64,000 bases of DNA from Syntrophomonas sp. (GTDB taxonomy: Bacteria; Bacillota; Syntrophomonadia; Syntrophomonadales; Syntrophomonadaceae): positions 1 to 64,000 of the forward strand of contig JAENYG010000016.1 in the NCBI GenBank assembly GCA_016841875.1, in the 5' to 3' direction. How positions within the stretch are numbered: position 1 is the stretch's first letter; each line of letters opens with the position of its first letter. The notes under the pieces were generated by a model. It was not told the origin of the DNA. It ran no database searches and saw only the letters and a program-made list of their open reading frames with translations. Position numbers and translations under genes: made by a program. Of this stretch, positions 35,577-44,786 are shown piece by piece.

Positions 35577-37856
35577 TCACATCCAATAGGAAGTAAAGCC
35601 TTCTTTATTCAATCGTTCCCACATCAAGCATAACCTAGCTGCAGTTCTCGGAAATGCGCTATTACCATATGATGCTGAACGTCCAAGTTTTATCCATTCG
35701 TCTAACATCGCATTTGCATCATTTTCTTCTATCTTAGCCCGTAGACTAGCCCAGCCTAAAAGATCTAATAATACCTGTCTTACAGGAGCACTTCCTCCAA
35801 TAATTCGAGGTAATACTTTCATCTGAATAGCCAAATCTAATGGATCAACACTATCCCCGGCAGAAGTAACAAAGGAGTCTTTGCCCTCATCTGCATGTAA
35901 AACAAAAAGCGATATTTCATCCCGAGTACGATAAGCAACCTGCAACTGGGCCTGAATCAATATCTTGTTGATTTCCTCTAAGGCCTGAATAACCGTTTGT
36001 ATTTTTCCTCTATCATCATCACTAATATCTTGTAACATATTTAATCTTATAGCTCGGGGATACCAAGCATTTACCGGCCATTTAGATAATTCTTCTATTG
36101 TTATTGGTAAAGACTCCCAACTACTCAGATTAATATCAGAAAACTCAATGGTAAATGCCCTATCAAGCACCTTGCGGCTGAACCCATAAGCACTTTCATC
36201 CATATTAACTGTACCAACTATAGCAAAATTACCTGGAATCACTTGCTTGGCCCATTCCGTTTCCTCTTCATCTAACAACTTATTTATCAACACACCGCTA
36301 CAAAAGCCTCCATTAGCATCTGGATAGCGATTTTCGATTTGGCTTAATACTTCAGCAAAGTAATGCTCTACCCGAGCTAGGTTCATTTCATCAATAATAC
36401 CCACAAAATGTTTGTCGGGATTATTTGAAGCTTGATTAAACCATGTTAACAAGGAGCCAGGGCGAAACTCTCCCTGTAAATCACAATATCCCAAAACATC
36501 TGAGCTATCTGTCCAATCCGGTCTTACTGGTAAGAGACAACACTCTCCCCCGGTAGCTTCAGCCACCAGCTGAGGCAGTTTGGATTTGCCCGTACCTGAT
36601 ACCCCGGCCAAAATCACAAACGGCTTAGTTCTTAAGGCTGTTATGTAAGCAGCTATCTGCCAAGGCTCGAAAGAATAGCCTTTAGAGGAAATATTTTTTA
36701 TTAATTCTCTCACTCTTTGGTTCATAGAAATATTTTCAACCCTTAACCTATCAGGTGTGTCCTCCGGATCATTTGGGACTGTGCCATTTTGAGTCGAAGT
36801 CGAATTGATATAGGATGCGTATACTTGTAAAAGATTAGATATATCCCTACTAATGAATTCATCCGAAGGCAAATCATTCGTTTTATAATATTTGTAGGCA
36901 ATGGTACCATACTCATAGTCAGTTCCAAGTTGGGTGTTCGTATGAAGATTGACCTCATTATCTAATCTAAATCCAAATTTTTTAAGAATAGAAAAGTTCA
37001 TTCGTAAACGTTCCGATTTATTTCTTAAATTAGCTCGTGCTTGTGACCTTCGAGTTTCTGTATTTTCAATTGTATCTGTTACCCCTTGCATAAGGGTTAG
37101 ATAAATACCACTCATGTCTTCGCAAAATAGAAATACTACATATACTCCTTTTCTCGTAGTTGTTGTTTCACGTGAATCCAAAAATGCTAACCATGGAACA
37201 CTAGCCCAATTACCTTTTCCGACACTCCACTTAGTAATTATGTCTTGAGATGCTATTTTGCTTCTGTTTATGTTTTCCTCAATATTTGAAAAAATATCTC
37301 TAATAGATTGATTACCTCCAAAAGGTTCTTTCTGCCTTGTTAATACATATTGATTAAGTATTGTCTGTAAATGCTGATGTATATTCTTAATAGTTGGATA
37401 CGGATTTATAATTTCTAATCGATATTCAAACGGATTACCCGTATCATAAAAATCTATATAAGAAGCAATTTGATCGGGCACTATTATGTTTCCAGCCCCA
37501 CCAGCCTCTTGTTTTCTTTGTCTTTGTTCAACTACATAGTTATATGTCGTTGACAGTCTATCCTTGAGAACTTCCTTGAGACTAGAAGAAAACCTTATTT
37601 GCACAGTGTCTCCATCATACCCATTCCTGTCCATGTTAAGCAAATTTGCATCGTATATATCATTTTCCAAAACCAGTGTAACCGATTGTTTTTCTCCTGT
37701 TCCTAAACGCACTCCACCATTAGCTTGTTCAAAAAAACCAATAAATTCGTGAGGAACATGACTACCATCCCTAAAAATAGACCAATCCACTTTTTTTCTT
37801 CCAATTAAATCAGGTATTCCCTCTAGTTTGGACCAACTTCGCACTTCTAAAGCCAT
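35577..37856 (-). CDS. McrB-like AAA+ NTPase with MrcB N-terminal (DUF3578) domain
   Basis: 759 residues. The N-terminal region (about 1-200) is unassigned. A DUF3578/MrcB_N-like domain follows (about 200-345; WASVPWLAFLD, GVYVVFLFCEDMSGIYLTLMQG). The McrB-type AAA+ domain has Walker A GVSGTGKSK (about 417), Walker B VGIIDEMNLARVEHY (about 480) and the McrB signature GTVNMDESAYGFSRK. ATG with GGAGGG upstream. It belongs to the McrBC type IV restriction class, which cuts modified DNA using GTP or ATP. It lies between an SRA-like protein and the nuclease. Confidence 0.9.
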   Translation of the reverse strand: MALEVRSWSKLEGIPDLIGRKKVDWSIFRDGSHVPHEFIGFFEQANGGVRLGTGEKQSVTLVLENDIYDANLLNMDRNGYDGDTVQIRFSSSLKEVLKDRLSTTYNYVVEQRQRKQEAGGAGNIIVPDQIASYIDFYDTGNPFEYRLEIINPYPTIKNIHQHLQTILNQYVLTRQKEPFGGNQSIRDIFSNIEENINRSKIASQDIITKWSVGKGNWASVPWLAFLDSRETTTTRKGVYVVFLFCEDMSGIYLTLMQGVTDTIENTETRRSQARANLRNKSERLRMNFSILKKFGFRLDNEVNLHTNTQLGTDYEYGTIAYKYYKTNDLPSDEFISRDISNLLQVYASYINSTSTQNGTVPNDPEDTPDRLRVENISMNQRVRELIKNISSKGYSFEPWQIAAYITALRTKPFVILAGVSGTGKSKLPQLVAEATGGECCLLPVRPDWTDSSDVLGYCDLQGEFRPGSLLTWFNQASNNPDKHFVGIIDEMNLARVEHYFAEVLSQIENRYPDANGGFCSGVLINKLLDEEETEWAKQVIPGNFAIVGTVNMDESAYGFSRKVLDRAFTIEFSDINLSSWESLPITIEELSKWPVNAWYPRAIRLNMLQDISDDDRGKIQTVIQALEEINKILIQAQLQVAYRTRDEISLFVLHADEGKDSFVTSAGDSVDPLDLAIQMKVLPRIIGGSAPVRQVLLDLLGWASLRAKIEENDANAMLDEWIKLGRSASYGNSAFPRTAARLCLMWERLNKEGFTSYWM

Positions 37857-38025
37857 CGTATTCCCTCCAACAGTACAAATAACAACCTTACTACATGTAT
37901 TAATCTATATGTTAAATTTGAAATCATCCAAACGGACTACTTATGGCACTTGCGGTTTGCCCTCTCAATCAACGCTTTTCCTATATAAGTAATGCATTAT
38001 CATAGCAAACAATTCTCGATAGTCA

Positions 38026-38442
38026 TTATCCGGTTATCTTCAACGGAAAAATCCATACATTACGCATCTGCCCTTCAGTGTCAGGTTGCCTATCCTTATA
38101 TGGCCGTCCGACTAATTCCACCCGGCCTTGGAAAGTATATTTTTTAGGTTTAAAGACCTCAAATAAGTATACTCTTACACCATTACTTGCTGATTGGGCT
38201 AAGGTTTTATTCTGCTTATAATATAGACTTTGATCACCCGTTAAACCCATGCCTGTATAATGGAAGATATCTCCCATCCAACGGTCCTCATATACATTAC
38301 CACGTGTGTGGTCCGATATAATAACTAAACTATTAGTCTTAAGAGATCTTCTCATTCCACCTTGAGGACTAACTTTAAATATATCAACTAAGCCTTTATT
38401 ATCAATAACATCTCCGGGCTGCAATCCATTTAAAAATGCCAA
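38026..38442 (-). CDS. SRA-like (ScoMcrA-type) modified-DNA reader protein, stand-alone
   Basis: 138 residues from TTG 38442 with AGGGGA upstream. The sequence is recognisable as the domain usually found in front of HNH nucleases of the ScoMcrA type: GGMRRSLKTNSLVIIS, YEDRWMGDIFHYTGMGLTGD, then VYLFEVFKP and GRVELVGRPYKDRQPD. In those proteins it reads modified bases. Here it is alone and first in the operon with an McrB-like motor and a nuclease, so it may be the recognition subunit. No catalytic residues are evident. Assignment rests on my recollection of family motifs. Confidence 0.7.
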   Translation of the reverse strand: MAFLNGLQPGDVIDNKGLVDIFKVSPQGGMRRSLKTNSLVIISDHTRGNVYEDRWMGDIFHYTGMGLTGDQSLYYKQNKTLAQSASNGVRVYLFEVFKPKKYTFQGRVELVGRPYKDRQPDTEGQMRNVWIFPLKITG

Positions 38443-38654
38443 ATAAGTATCCCCTCTCGCTCAAAAACCAATATATTTACATATTCTGCTATATTATAGG
38501 AAATTCCTCCCAAAGGCTGAGTTTTATAGTTAAAGAGTTAAATCATTATTTAGTTATTAGAAAAATGGGGGTGATAAATTTGGTTTTATTGGCGGATAAT
38601 TGCACCTTTCTATCCGGGAGCAAATGTTAATTCTTTTTTGTAAATGATTATCGG

Positions 38655-38770
38655 AAATAAGGTCAGGGGACACACCCGATCAAGGGACATGTACATTAGT
38701 TTGGCTAACGCCAAACGGGAAACAGAGGGGACAGTCCCCCGGTTTCCTATAGGCAGGAATGTCCTCATTA
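38655..38770. repeat. REP-like repeat, reversed orientation
   Basis: AAGGTCAGGGGACACACC, the TTTGGC...GCCAAA hairpin, and GGGGACAGTCCCC with GGAATGTCC. The modules are those of the 1-30 kb region but inverted. This fills the gap between the SRA-like gene and the XRE gene. Confidence 0.85.
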
Positions 38771-38786
38771 CATTGCAGTCCCCGCA

Positions 38787-39503
38787 TCATGTGCTTGAGT
38801 GTCTGGATAATGATTGTATGGAAGCAGCATTTATATTGATATATTTAACGGTGGGTAAGGGCATGAATTTGCCGGTCTGCAGTACTCCTTTTACTATCCC
38901 GATGACTCTTTTGATCTGGCTGCTCTGCAGCTTTAATTCCCGGGCTTCTTTCTTGAACTGCAGGTATTCTTTGAATTTTTCTATGGTGTAGCTAGTCTCT
39001 TGTCTGCCCTCCTCGGGTATATATTCTTTGTTTTCCACACAGACCAGGTCTTCTGTTTCCGGACTGCCCCCTTTCTTTAACAGGTACATGTTCATGCTTT
39101 CTTTATTACCGGTGGCGATAACGTAGTCTGCTTCTTTAGCGGCTACTTCCGGGAAAGGCAAGAGCCGCTGTCCTTTGAGATCCATGCCGTTCAATCCTTC
39201 GAATCTGAGCCGGGGGATGGTGGGCAGGTATCTGGCATCAGCCAGTATGCCGGCCAGGGAGGCCAGGTGGTTTTCGATCCCAACCACTGACGGTACCTGC
39301 CCCAGGTGCGGGTACAGACTGCTTTTCAGGGCCTGTTCCAGTGCCTGCAGGTGATGCAGGGGGATGCGTTTCCTCCCGGTCTCATAGTTGGCCAGGGTGG
39401 CCCGGGGTATGTTTATCATCTCCCCCAGCTTCTTCTGGGTCAGCTTCCGCTGCTTCCTTACTTTTTTTATCCTCAAAGCGATATCGCTATATATTTTTTC
39501 CAT
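38787..39503 (-). CDS. XRE regulator with degenerate S24-like C-terminal region
   Basis: 238 residues. Clear N-terminal helix-turn-helix (LTQKKLGEMINIPRATLANYETGRKRIP). A middle stretch (VAAKEADYVIATGNKESMNM) resembles the S24/LexA ADYVL.V.GDSM motif but lacks the serine context, so it is probably a non-cleaving repressor; a charged C-terminal tail follows. ATG with GGAGG upstream. It lies upstream of the McrBC-like operon on the same strand, separated by repeats, and could control it. Codons here are more GC-rich than in the restriction genes, which points to different histories. Confidence 0.8.
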   Translation of the reverse strand: MEKIYSDIALRIKKVRKQRKLTQKKLGEMINIPRATLANYETGRKRIPLHHLQALEQALKSSLYPHLGQVPSVVGIENHLASLAGILADARYLPTIPRLRFEGLNGMDLKGQRLLPFPEVAAKEADYVIATGNKESMNMYLLKKGGSPETEDLVCVENKEYIPEEGRQETSYTIEKFKEYLQFKKEARELKLQSSQIKRVIGIVKGVLQTGKFMPLPTVKYININAASIQSLSRHSST

Positions 39504-39510
39504 GTTAAAT

Positions 39511-39740
39511 CCTCCGAAAAATTTTTTCCTGCTTCATTTTTTTAAAATGCTCTCCTTTAATTTTATGGAAGATTATGGTTTTGTGTGCCCAAGGAACGAA
39601 TATTACCCATATGTGTTTTGGGGGCACATGATTTGCTAAATTATTATTGGTGATTTTTGCGGAGGAAATTTTTTTCGACCGATTTTATTTTTGTTTAAGA
39701 GCTGCAAAATAAAATCAGAGGTGAGGAAATTTTTTCGAAA
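39511..39740. promoter_or_regulatory. Three GGAAA-TTTTTT-CG motifs and an inverted repeat upstream of XRE gene
   Basis: A motif of the form GAGGAAATTTTTTCGA occurs at 39723-39738, with an extra T at 39661-39677, and inverted at 39512-39529. An 11-bp inverted repeat, GATTTTATTTT (39681-39691) with AAAATAAAATC (39706-39716), lies between two of them. These could be operators of the XRE protein. Confidence 0.4.
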
Positions 39741-39754
39741 GGAGTTTATAAGGT

Positions 39755-39958
39755 CAGGAGACATGTTCCTTAGTTTGGCTGACGCCAAACGGGAAACAGA
39801 GGTGACAGTCCCCCGGTTTCCCGGCTAAGGTCAGGGGACACACCTACCCTACCCTGATGTGGGCAAGGAACGGGGACACACCTATCGGCTAAGGTCAGGG
39901 GACACACCTGCTGGGAGAACTTTGATGCAGGAATGTCCCCATCACGGGTCCCCATTAC
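39755..39958. repeat. REP-like repeat cluster, reversed orientation
   Basis: AAGGTCAGGAGACATG, the TTTGGC...GCCAAA-type hairpin with GACGCCAAAC, a GACAGTCCCC module and three AAGGTCAGGGGACACACC-type units ending GGAATGTCCCC. No gene is seen. From 39958 to 40227 I see no further element. Confidence 0.85.
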
Positions 39959-40227
39959 GGCCTAATCAGCCTGATAATGACATTTATTTGGTGGGCTGTC
40001 GATATATTTGTTATTTTATGGCAGGACTGAAATGGGCATTAGTCCCCTTTTTTTCGGCAACCAATGCGGGACTATGCGCTTGGCCGCCCGTGACATTATT
40101 CACACATTTCGACGTAAAATTCCTTGGATGTTTTGGTATAATATGGTTTAAGAATTAATGTCCTTAATGATGAGGCTAAGGTGAATTTGGCGAGTGAGTT
40201 ACAGATTCTTTATCTGGAGGTGGCTTT

Positions 40228-40596
40228 ATGTTGGATACCAGTGAATCCGTTAACCGGGCCAATGGCGGGATGCATTATGCGGATGCAGTTTACCGCAAAC
40301 ATGCACCAACTGCTAATTATGTAAGATATATAGTAAAATTGATAAACCAGAACCTGTTTGATGGCGAAACATCTCTCATAACTTATCCCATAAAAAATAA
40401 GCTTCGTATTAACTACAAGGGAGAGTACTTTTTACTGCTCGGCCTGGGTTGGGTGGAAAACTTTCGAACAATGAGGGCTACTGCCCTGGAAGGATATATC
40501 ATACAGCAGCTAAAGCAGAAAGGTATCAGGTTTGACAGAAGTTCTTTCTACTATCGCACCTGGATTCTGGAAGAGAACAAACAGCTGATCAGGTAG
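40228..40596 (+). CDS. Hypothetical protein, 122 residues
   Basis: Not recognised. ATG start with TGGAGGTGG upstream and ordinary codon use, so probably real. Soluble, basic, no signal peptide or membrane helix; aromatic-rich middle part (YKGEYFLLLGLGWVENF). It is flanked on both sides by repeat clusters. The C-terminal half could be a small DNA-binding or nuclease-inhibitor fold, but nothing in the sequence proves it. Confidence 0.65.
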   Translation: MLDTSESVNRANGGMHYADAVYRKHAPTANYVRYIVKLINQNLFDGETSLITYPIKNKLRINYKGEYFLLLGLGWVENFRTMRATALEGYIIQQLKQKGIRFDRSSFYYRTWILEENKQLIR

Positions 40597-40599
40597 ATT

Positions 40600-41065
40600 A
40601 GACTTGGGGACGGGTGCCCACCTCCGGGTCAATGTCATGGTTTCTGTGAGCTAAGGCCAGGGGCCACACCTGAGCTAGGACTAAGGTGATAGCTTAGTGA
40701 ATTAAAAGAAGGTGGGACATTATTGTGAGATTCTCTGGTCAAGGAACAGGGACACACCTTCCGCTAAGGTCAGGGGACACACCTACTTAGGGTTCCGTGT
40801 TGTAGGAATGTCCCCATTACATGTGGCTGACGCCAAACGGGAAACAGAGGGGACAGTCCCCCGGTTTTCCCGGCTAAGGAACAGGGACACACCTGAGCTA
40901 GGACTAAGATGATAGCTTAGTGAATTAAAAGAAGGTGGGGCATTATTGTGAGATTCTCTGGTCAAGGAACAGGGACACACCTTCCTTGGAGTTCCTTGTC
41001 TGAAGGAATGTCCCGGCTAGGGTTAGGGGACACACCTGCTCCGCAGGAATGTCCCCATTATAGTT
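40600..41065. repeat. REP-like mosaic with two copies of a 100-bp element
   Basis: An element containing AGCTTAGTGAATTAAAAGAA and ATTATTGTGAGATTCTCTGG occurs twice, offset by 223 bp (40663-40763 and 40886-40986). Its reverse complement occurs twice at 57.64-58.02 kb. Between and around are GGGGACAGTCCCC and GGGGACACACCT modules. No gene is seen. Confidence 0.88.
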
Positions 41066-41084
41066 TTTTGTTGGATGGTGAATT

Positions 41085-41492
41085 ATGGATAAGTATCGTT
41101 TGGTTGAGACGTATGCCCAGGTGGTTAAAAATATTGCTCGTTTTAACTCGAGTCTACCTGCTAGTGATGAACTGCAGAAAAGGCTTCCGGCTTTCTTGCA
41201 TTGGTATTACTCGCCTGAAGTGAATGCTCTGGCACCGGCCAGATTCATAGCTTACCAGGATATGGACAGCAGCCTTTACCTGGCTATGAAGGATTCCGAC
41301 AAAGACAGCCGGGAGGCTGTAAAATGGCTTTGTCACTGGTTCAAGCCGGCGGAAGAGCTTGAACTGGATAGTTTGAAAAAACATCTGATCATAATGACTG
41401 CGAATTTTAATAAAACGCCGCATAAACTTGTTCGTGTTTATGAACCGATAAACTCTATCCGCCTTATCAAGGAACCGGTATTCCTGCATTAA
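41085..41492 (+). CDS. Hypothetical protein, 135 residues
   Basis: Not recognised. ATG start with GGATGGTG upstream. Soluble, mixed charge, helix-rich, no motif that I can name. It is convergent with the queuosine-precursor transporter gene 25 bases away. Codon use matches its neighbours, so it is likely a real gene. Confidence 0.65.
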   Translation: MDKYRLVETYAQVVKNIARFNSSLPASDELQKRLPAFLHWYYSPEVNALAPARFIAYQDMDSSLYLAMKDSDKDSREAVKWLCHWFKPAEELELDSLKKHLIIMTANFNKTPHKLVRVYEPINSIRLIKEPVFLH

Positions 41493-41517
41493 GCCGCTAT
41501 CGGAACCGGGTAGTTGT

Positions 41518-42204
41518 TCAGGATATTCCAAAGGGGTTATATTTAACATCCCGGTCAAAGGTATCCATACCTTCTTTTCTTTTCAGCCAACCTACAAAAA
41601 CATAAGTCAGTGGAGTGGCCAGTATTTCGTAACCGACTTTCCAGAGGTACTGTCCCATAACCATGGCCATAAAGACCGGCAGGGCATAGGTTCCTCCAAA
41701 GGCTATGAACATAAAAACCAGGGTATCCACCCCCTGCCCTACCAGGGTCGAACCTATAGTCCGGGTCCAGAGCCAGCGTCCTTCAGTCCATACTTTCATA
41801 CGGGAGAGAATCATGGAATTGGAGAATTCGCCTACAAAGTAAGCGGCTAGAGACGCGATAACCAGGCGTGGGGTAAATCCTAAAACGGTGTTGTAGGCAT
41901 CGTTGAATTCCCAGAATTCCGGATAAGGCAGATTAATAATGAATATGAAAAACAGGGCCATCAGCAGATTGGCTCCAAAGCCCATCCAGATAGTTAAGCG
42001 GGCCCTCTTAAATCCATATACTTCTGTAAGCACATCTCCGAAAATATAAGTGATGGGAAACAGAAACAGATCTGCCGTTAAAGGGATACCCATGAATTCT
42101 ATCAGCCTTCCGGCTGAAATGTTGGTGATCAATAGACAGGTTACAAAAAGACTGGTGATAATAAGAAATAATACTGATAACTGTGGTTTTTCTGACTGCT
42201 GCAT
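41518..42204 (-). CDS. yhhQ: Queuosine precursor transporter (YhhQ/VUT family)
   Basis: 228 residues with six or so hydrophobic helices. Family features: FPITYIFGDVLTEVYGFKRAR, an EFSNSMILSRMK loop, and TRTIGSTLVGQGVDTLVF. YhhQ proteins import preQ0/preQ1 for queuosine tRNA modification. ATG start; its AAGGAGG ribosome site is part of a preQ1 riboswitch (42216-42250), which independently supports the function. Single gene. Confidence 0.95.
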   Translation of the reverse strand: MQQSEKPQLSVLFLIITSLFVTCLLITNISAGRLIEFMGIPLTADLFLFPITYIFGDVLTEVYGFKRARLTIWMGFGANLLMALFFIFIINLPYPEFWEFNDAYNTVLGFTPRLVIASLAAYFVGEFSNSMILSRMKVWTEGRWLWTRTIGSTLVGQGVDTLVFMFIAFGGTYALPVFMAMVMGQYLWKVGYEILATPLTYVFVGWLKRKEGMDTFDRDVKYNPFGIS

Positions 42205-42215
42205 TTAGCATTCCT

Positions 42216-42250
42216 CCTTGTTTTTTTGAGGCGGGTAGGCTGCGACCGCC
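42216..42250 (-). ncRNA. PreQ1-I riboswitch, translational
   Basis: On the minus strand: stem GGCGG, loop TCGCAGCCTAC, stem CCGCC, an A-rich tail TCAAAAAAAC, then AAGG of the ribosome site. The loop CCT can pair with AGG to form the pseudoknot that hides the ribosome site. The TCGCAG loop and A-rich tail match the Thermoanaerobacter class I aptamer as I remember it. It lies 11 bases before the transporter start. Confidence 0.9.
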
Positions 42251-42321
42251 ATTCTTTTTAATTCAAAAGCTATTATACCATCTATGCCTCGTTTAGCACA
42301 GACTTTGTTAAAGATAATTTA

Positions 42322-43290
42322 TTATTCGCTCAGAAAATGGTTGAATCCAAATATCTCCGGGCATCCGCCGGTCGCCAGGAAGAGAATTTTTTCTCCCTTT
42401 TTAAAGTATCCTTTTTCAATCAGATCCAAAAGCCCCACCATAGCCTTGGCACTGTATACCGGGTCCAGGAGCACACCTTCGCTGGAGGCCAGCAGTTTAA
42501 TAGCATTTCGCACTTTATCGTCAGGAATCGCGTAGCCGCTTCCCATATATTCATCAAAAACAATGATTTGATCGGCACTGGAAGGTGCTGTGCCCAAAAA
42601 GCTTTCCGCCAGGTTAGAGAGACGAGTGATCTCGGCCTGACACCATTCCCGGTCACCCAGGCCGACTCCGATCCCGACGATTTTGGTTTTGTCCCCCGCC
42701 ATTCGGGCACCCACATTTAATCCGGCACAGGTAGAACCGGTTCCAACGGCCATCACTATGGCATCAAATTCCAGCGGATACTGCTTTTTTATTTCCTGGT
42801 ATGCATCCACATAGGAAATAATACCTGGCATACAGCTCCCACCTACTGGAATCACATAGGTGTTCTGACCTTTACTGGTGTTTTCGGCTACCAGCTGATC
42901 GATCTGCCTATCTACTTCTTCCGCCTTCACACAGTAGGTTTCGGCTCCCATCAGGTAGTCCAGCAGGAAGTTGCCCTGCCGGGTTTCGGGTTCATCGCCG
43001 GATAAAACCAGCTGGCATTTTAATCCCAGGGCAGCGGCCGCTCCGACGGTTTGCCGGGCATGGTTGGAGGTAACAGCCCCGGTGGTTATTATGACTTCAG
43101 CTCCTCGATCAAGGGCCTCAGCCATTATATATTCTAATTTTCTGACCTTGTTGCCACCCAGGGCCAGGCCGGTGTAGTCGTCTCTTTTTATATATATCTG
43201 TGGTCCGTTCAATATCTGCGTAAGATTTTTCAATTGATGCAGAGGTGTAGGGAAAAAACCCAGGGATACTCTTTCCAGACTTGATTTCAT
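42322..43290 (-). CDS. D-cysteine desulfhydrase / ACC deaminase family PLP enzyme
   Basis: 322 residues. The PLP lysine is in GGNKVRKLEY; the phosphate-binding loop is in GTGSTCAGLNVG; TGAVTSNHARQTVGAAAALG is the family signature. Members include D-cysteine desulfhydrase (D-cysteine to pyruvate, sulfide and ammonia), 1-aminocyclopropane-1-carboxylate deaminase and L-cysteate lyase; the sequence alone does not choose between them. ATG with GGGAGTGG upstream. It follows TrkH on the same strand by 50 bases but a functional link is not obvious. Confidence 0.9.
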   Translation of the reverse strand: MKSSLERVSLGFFPTPLHQLKNLTQILNGPQIYIKRDDYTGLALGGNKVRKLEYIMAEALDRGAEVIITTGAVTSNHARQTVGAAAALGLKCQLVLSGDEPETRQGNFLLDYLMGAETYCVKAEEVDRQIDQLVAENTSKGQNTYVIPVGGSCMPGIISYVDAYQEIKKQYPLEFDAIVMAVGTGSTCAGLNVGARMAGDKTKIVGIGVGLGDREWCQAEITRLSNLAESFLGTAPSSADQIIVFDEYMGSGYAIPDDKVRNAIKLLASSEGVLLDPVYSAKAMVGLLDLIEKGYFKKGEKILFLATGGCPEIFGFNHFLSE

Positions 43291-43340
43291 TATGTGCCAC
43301 TCCCTTTCTATACTGTCTAATCGACCTTATATACTATTCT

Positions 43341-44786
43341 CTATCTTTTCCAGAACAGCGGATAGAACAATACTAAAAGCGGGAATATCTCTAACCTGCC
43401 CAGCAGCATCAATATGGATAAGATGAATTTACCTGCATCAGGTATAAAAGCAAAGTTTAAGACCGGTCCTATCGCCCCATATCCCGGACCAATATTACCC
43501 ATGCAGGTGGCTGCTGCTGTAAAACTGGTAAGAATATCTATGCCCATTGCTGCAAGCAGCAGCATCCCGATCAGTACCAGAATCATATACAGGAAGAAAT
43601 ACAACAGCACATTTATGACCAGGGAATCGCTGATAACATTTTGATCTAAACGCTGGGATATGACTGCCCGGGGATGAATTATTTTCCTCAGTTCTATTTT
43701 TGCTCTCTCCAGCATAACCAGGTGTCGGCCTGCTTTTATACCTCCTGCGGTAGATCCGGCACTGGCACCTATAAAAAACAAGATCAGCAGGATACCCTGG
43801 GAAAGCATGCTCCACTGGACATAATCCGCGGTAGCAAAGCCGGTAGTAGTCAATATTGAAATGACCTGGAAAAAGGCAGTTCTAATTCGGTATTCTCCGA
43901 TTGGAAGATGACCCAGACCTGCAAAGACCAGTATGGATGCAACAATAATCAGCAGCAGATAGAATTTCCACTCCCGATTACGCAGGTAAACTCCTAAATC
44001 TTTTTTAATAAAGGCTAGATAATGCAGAGAATAATTAGTTCCGGCCAGGAACATAAATACGATTATAGTCCACTGTATAGCTGGACTGGAGTAGTGGGCG
44101 ATGCTGGCATTCCAGGTGGAAAAACCACCGGTAGCCATGGTGGTGCAGGTATGACAGAAAGCATCAAACAGGCTCATTCCTTCAACCCACAGTAGGAGCA
44201 GCAGTATTATGCTCAGGCCCACATAAGCTCGCCAGAAGTTTTTAGCGGTATCCCGGGCTTTAGGATTAACTTTTCCGGCAACAGACCCACCCGCAATTTC
44301 TGCCCGGTATATCTGGTTGGCACGTACCCCGATAACCTGGATGAGGGCGATAAATAGAACCATTATTCCCATGCCGCCCAGCCACTGGGTAAGACTCCTC
44401 CAGAACAACAGTCCCCGAGGCAGCACTTCGATATCAGTCAATATGGTGGATCCGGTGGTAGTAATTCCGGAAACCGTTTCAAAAAAGGCATCTATATAGG
44501 ATGGAAAGCAGCCGCTTAGAGCAAAGGGCAGGGAACCATAGATACAGGCAGTTAACCAGCCCAGAGCTACGATAGCAAATCCCTCTTTATAATTAAGCTC
44601 ACTGGAATCTCCAATACTAAACCAGAGAATGAATCCGCTGATCAGAGTTATAAGCGTAGCAAGTAATAATTGTCTGTAAACTGCTTCATGATAATATATT
44701 GAGCATAATACGCTGGTAGCCATAGCCAGGCCGATGATGACCAGTATCTTCCCCATGATACCGAGTATAACGTTTATTCTAATCAA
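43341..44786 (-). CDS. trkH: Potassium uptake protein TrkH/KtrB family
   Basis: 481 residues with many transmembrane helices and the four pore repeats typical of TrkH/KtrB: SGITTTGST, CTTMATGGFST, SILTTTGFATADY and ATCMGNIGPGYG carry the selectivity-filter glycines. The start is TTG 44786 with AGGAGTGA upstream. TrkH forms the K+ (or Na+) channel and needs a TrkA/KtrA RCK partner, which is not in the window. The gap upstream (44787-45045) shows no gene. Confidence 0.95.
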   Translation of the reverse strand: MIRINVILGIMGKILVIIGLAMATSVLCSIYYHEAVYRQLLLATLITLISGFILWFSIGDSSELNYKEGFAIVALGWLTACIYGSLPFALSGCFPSYIDAFFETVSGITTTGSTILTDIEVLPRGLLFWRSLTQWLGGMGIMVLFIALIQVIGVRANQIYRAEIAGGSVAGKVNPKARDTAKNFWRAYVGLSIILLLLLWVEGMSLFDAFCHTCTTMATGGFSTWNASIAHYSSPAIQWTIIVFMFLAGTNYSLHYLAFIKKDLGVYLRNREWKFYLLLIIVASILVFAGLGHLPIGEYRIRTAFFQVISILTTTGFATADYVQWSMLSQGILLILFFIGASAGSTAGGIKAGRHLVMLERAKIELRKIIHPRAVISQRLDQNVISDSLVINVLLYFFLYMILVLIGMLLLAAMGIDILTSFTAAATCMGNIGPGYGAIGPVLNFAFIPDAGKFILSILMLLGRLEIFPLLVLFYPLFWKR

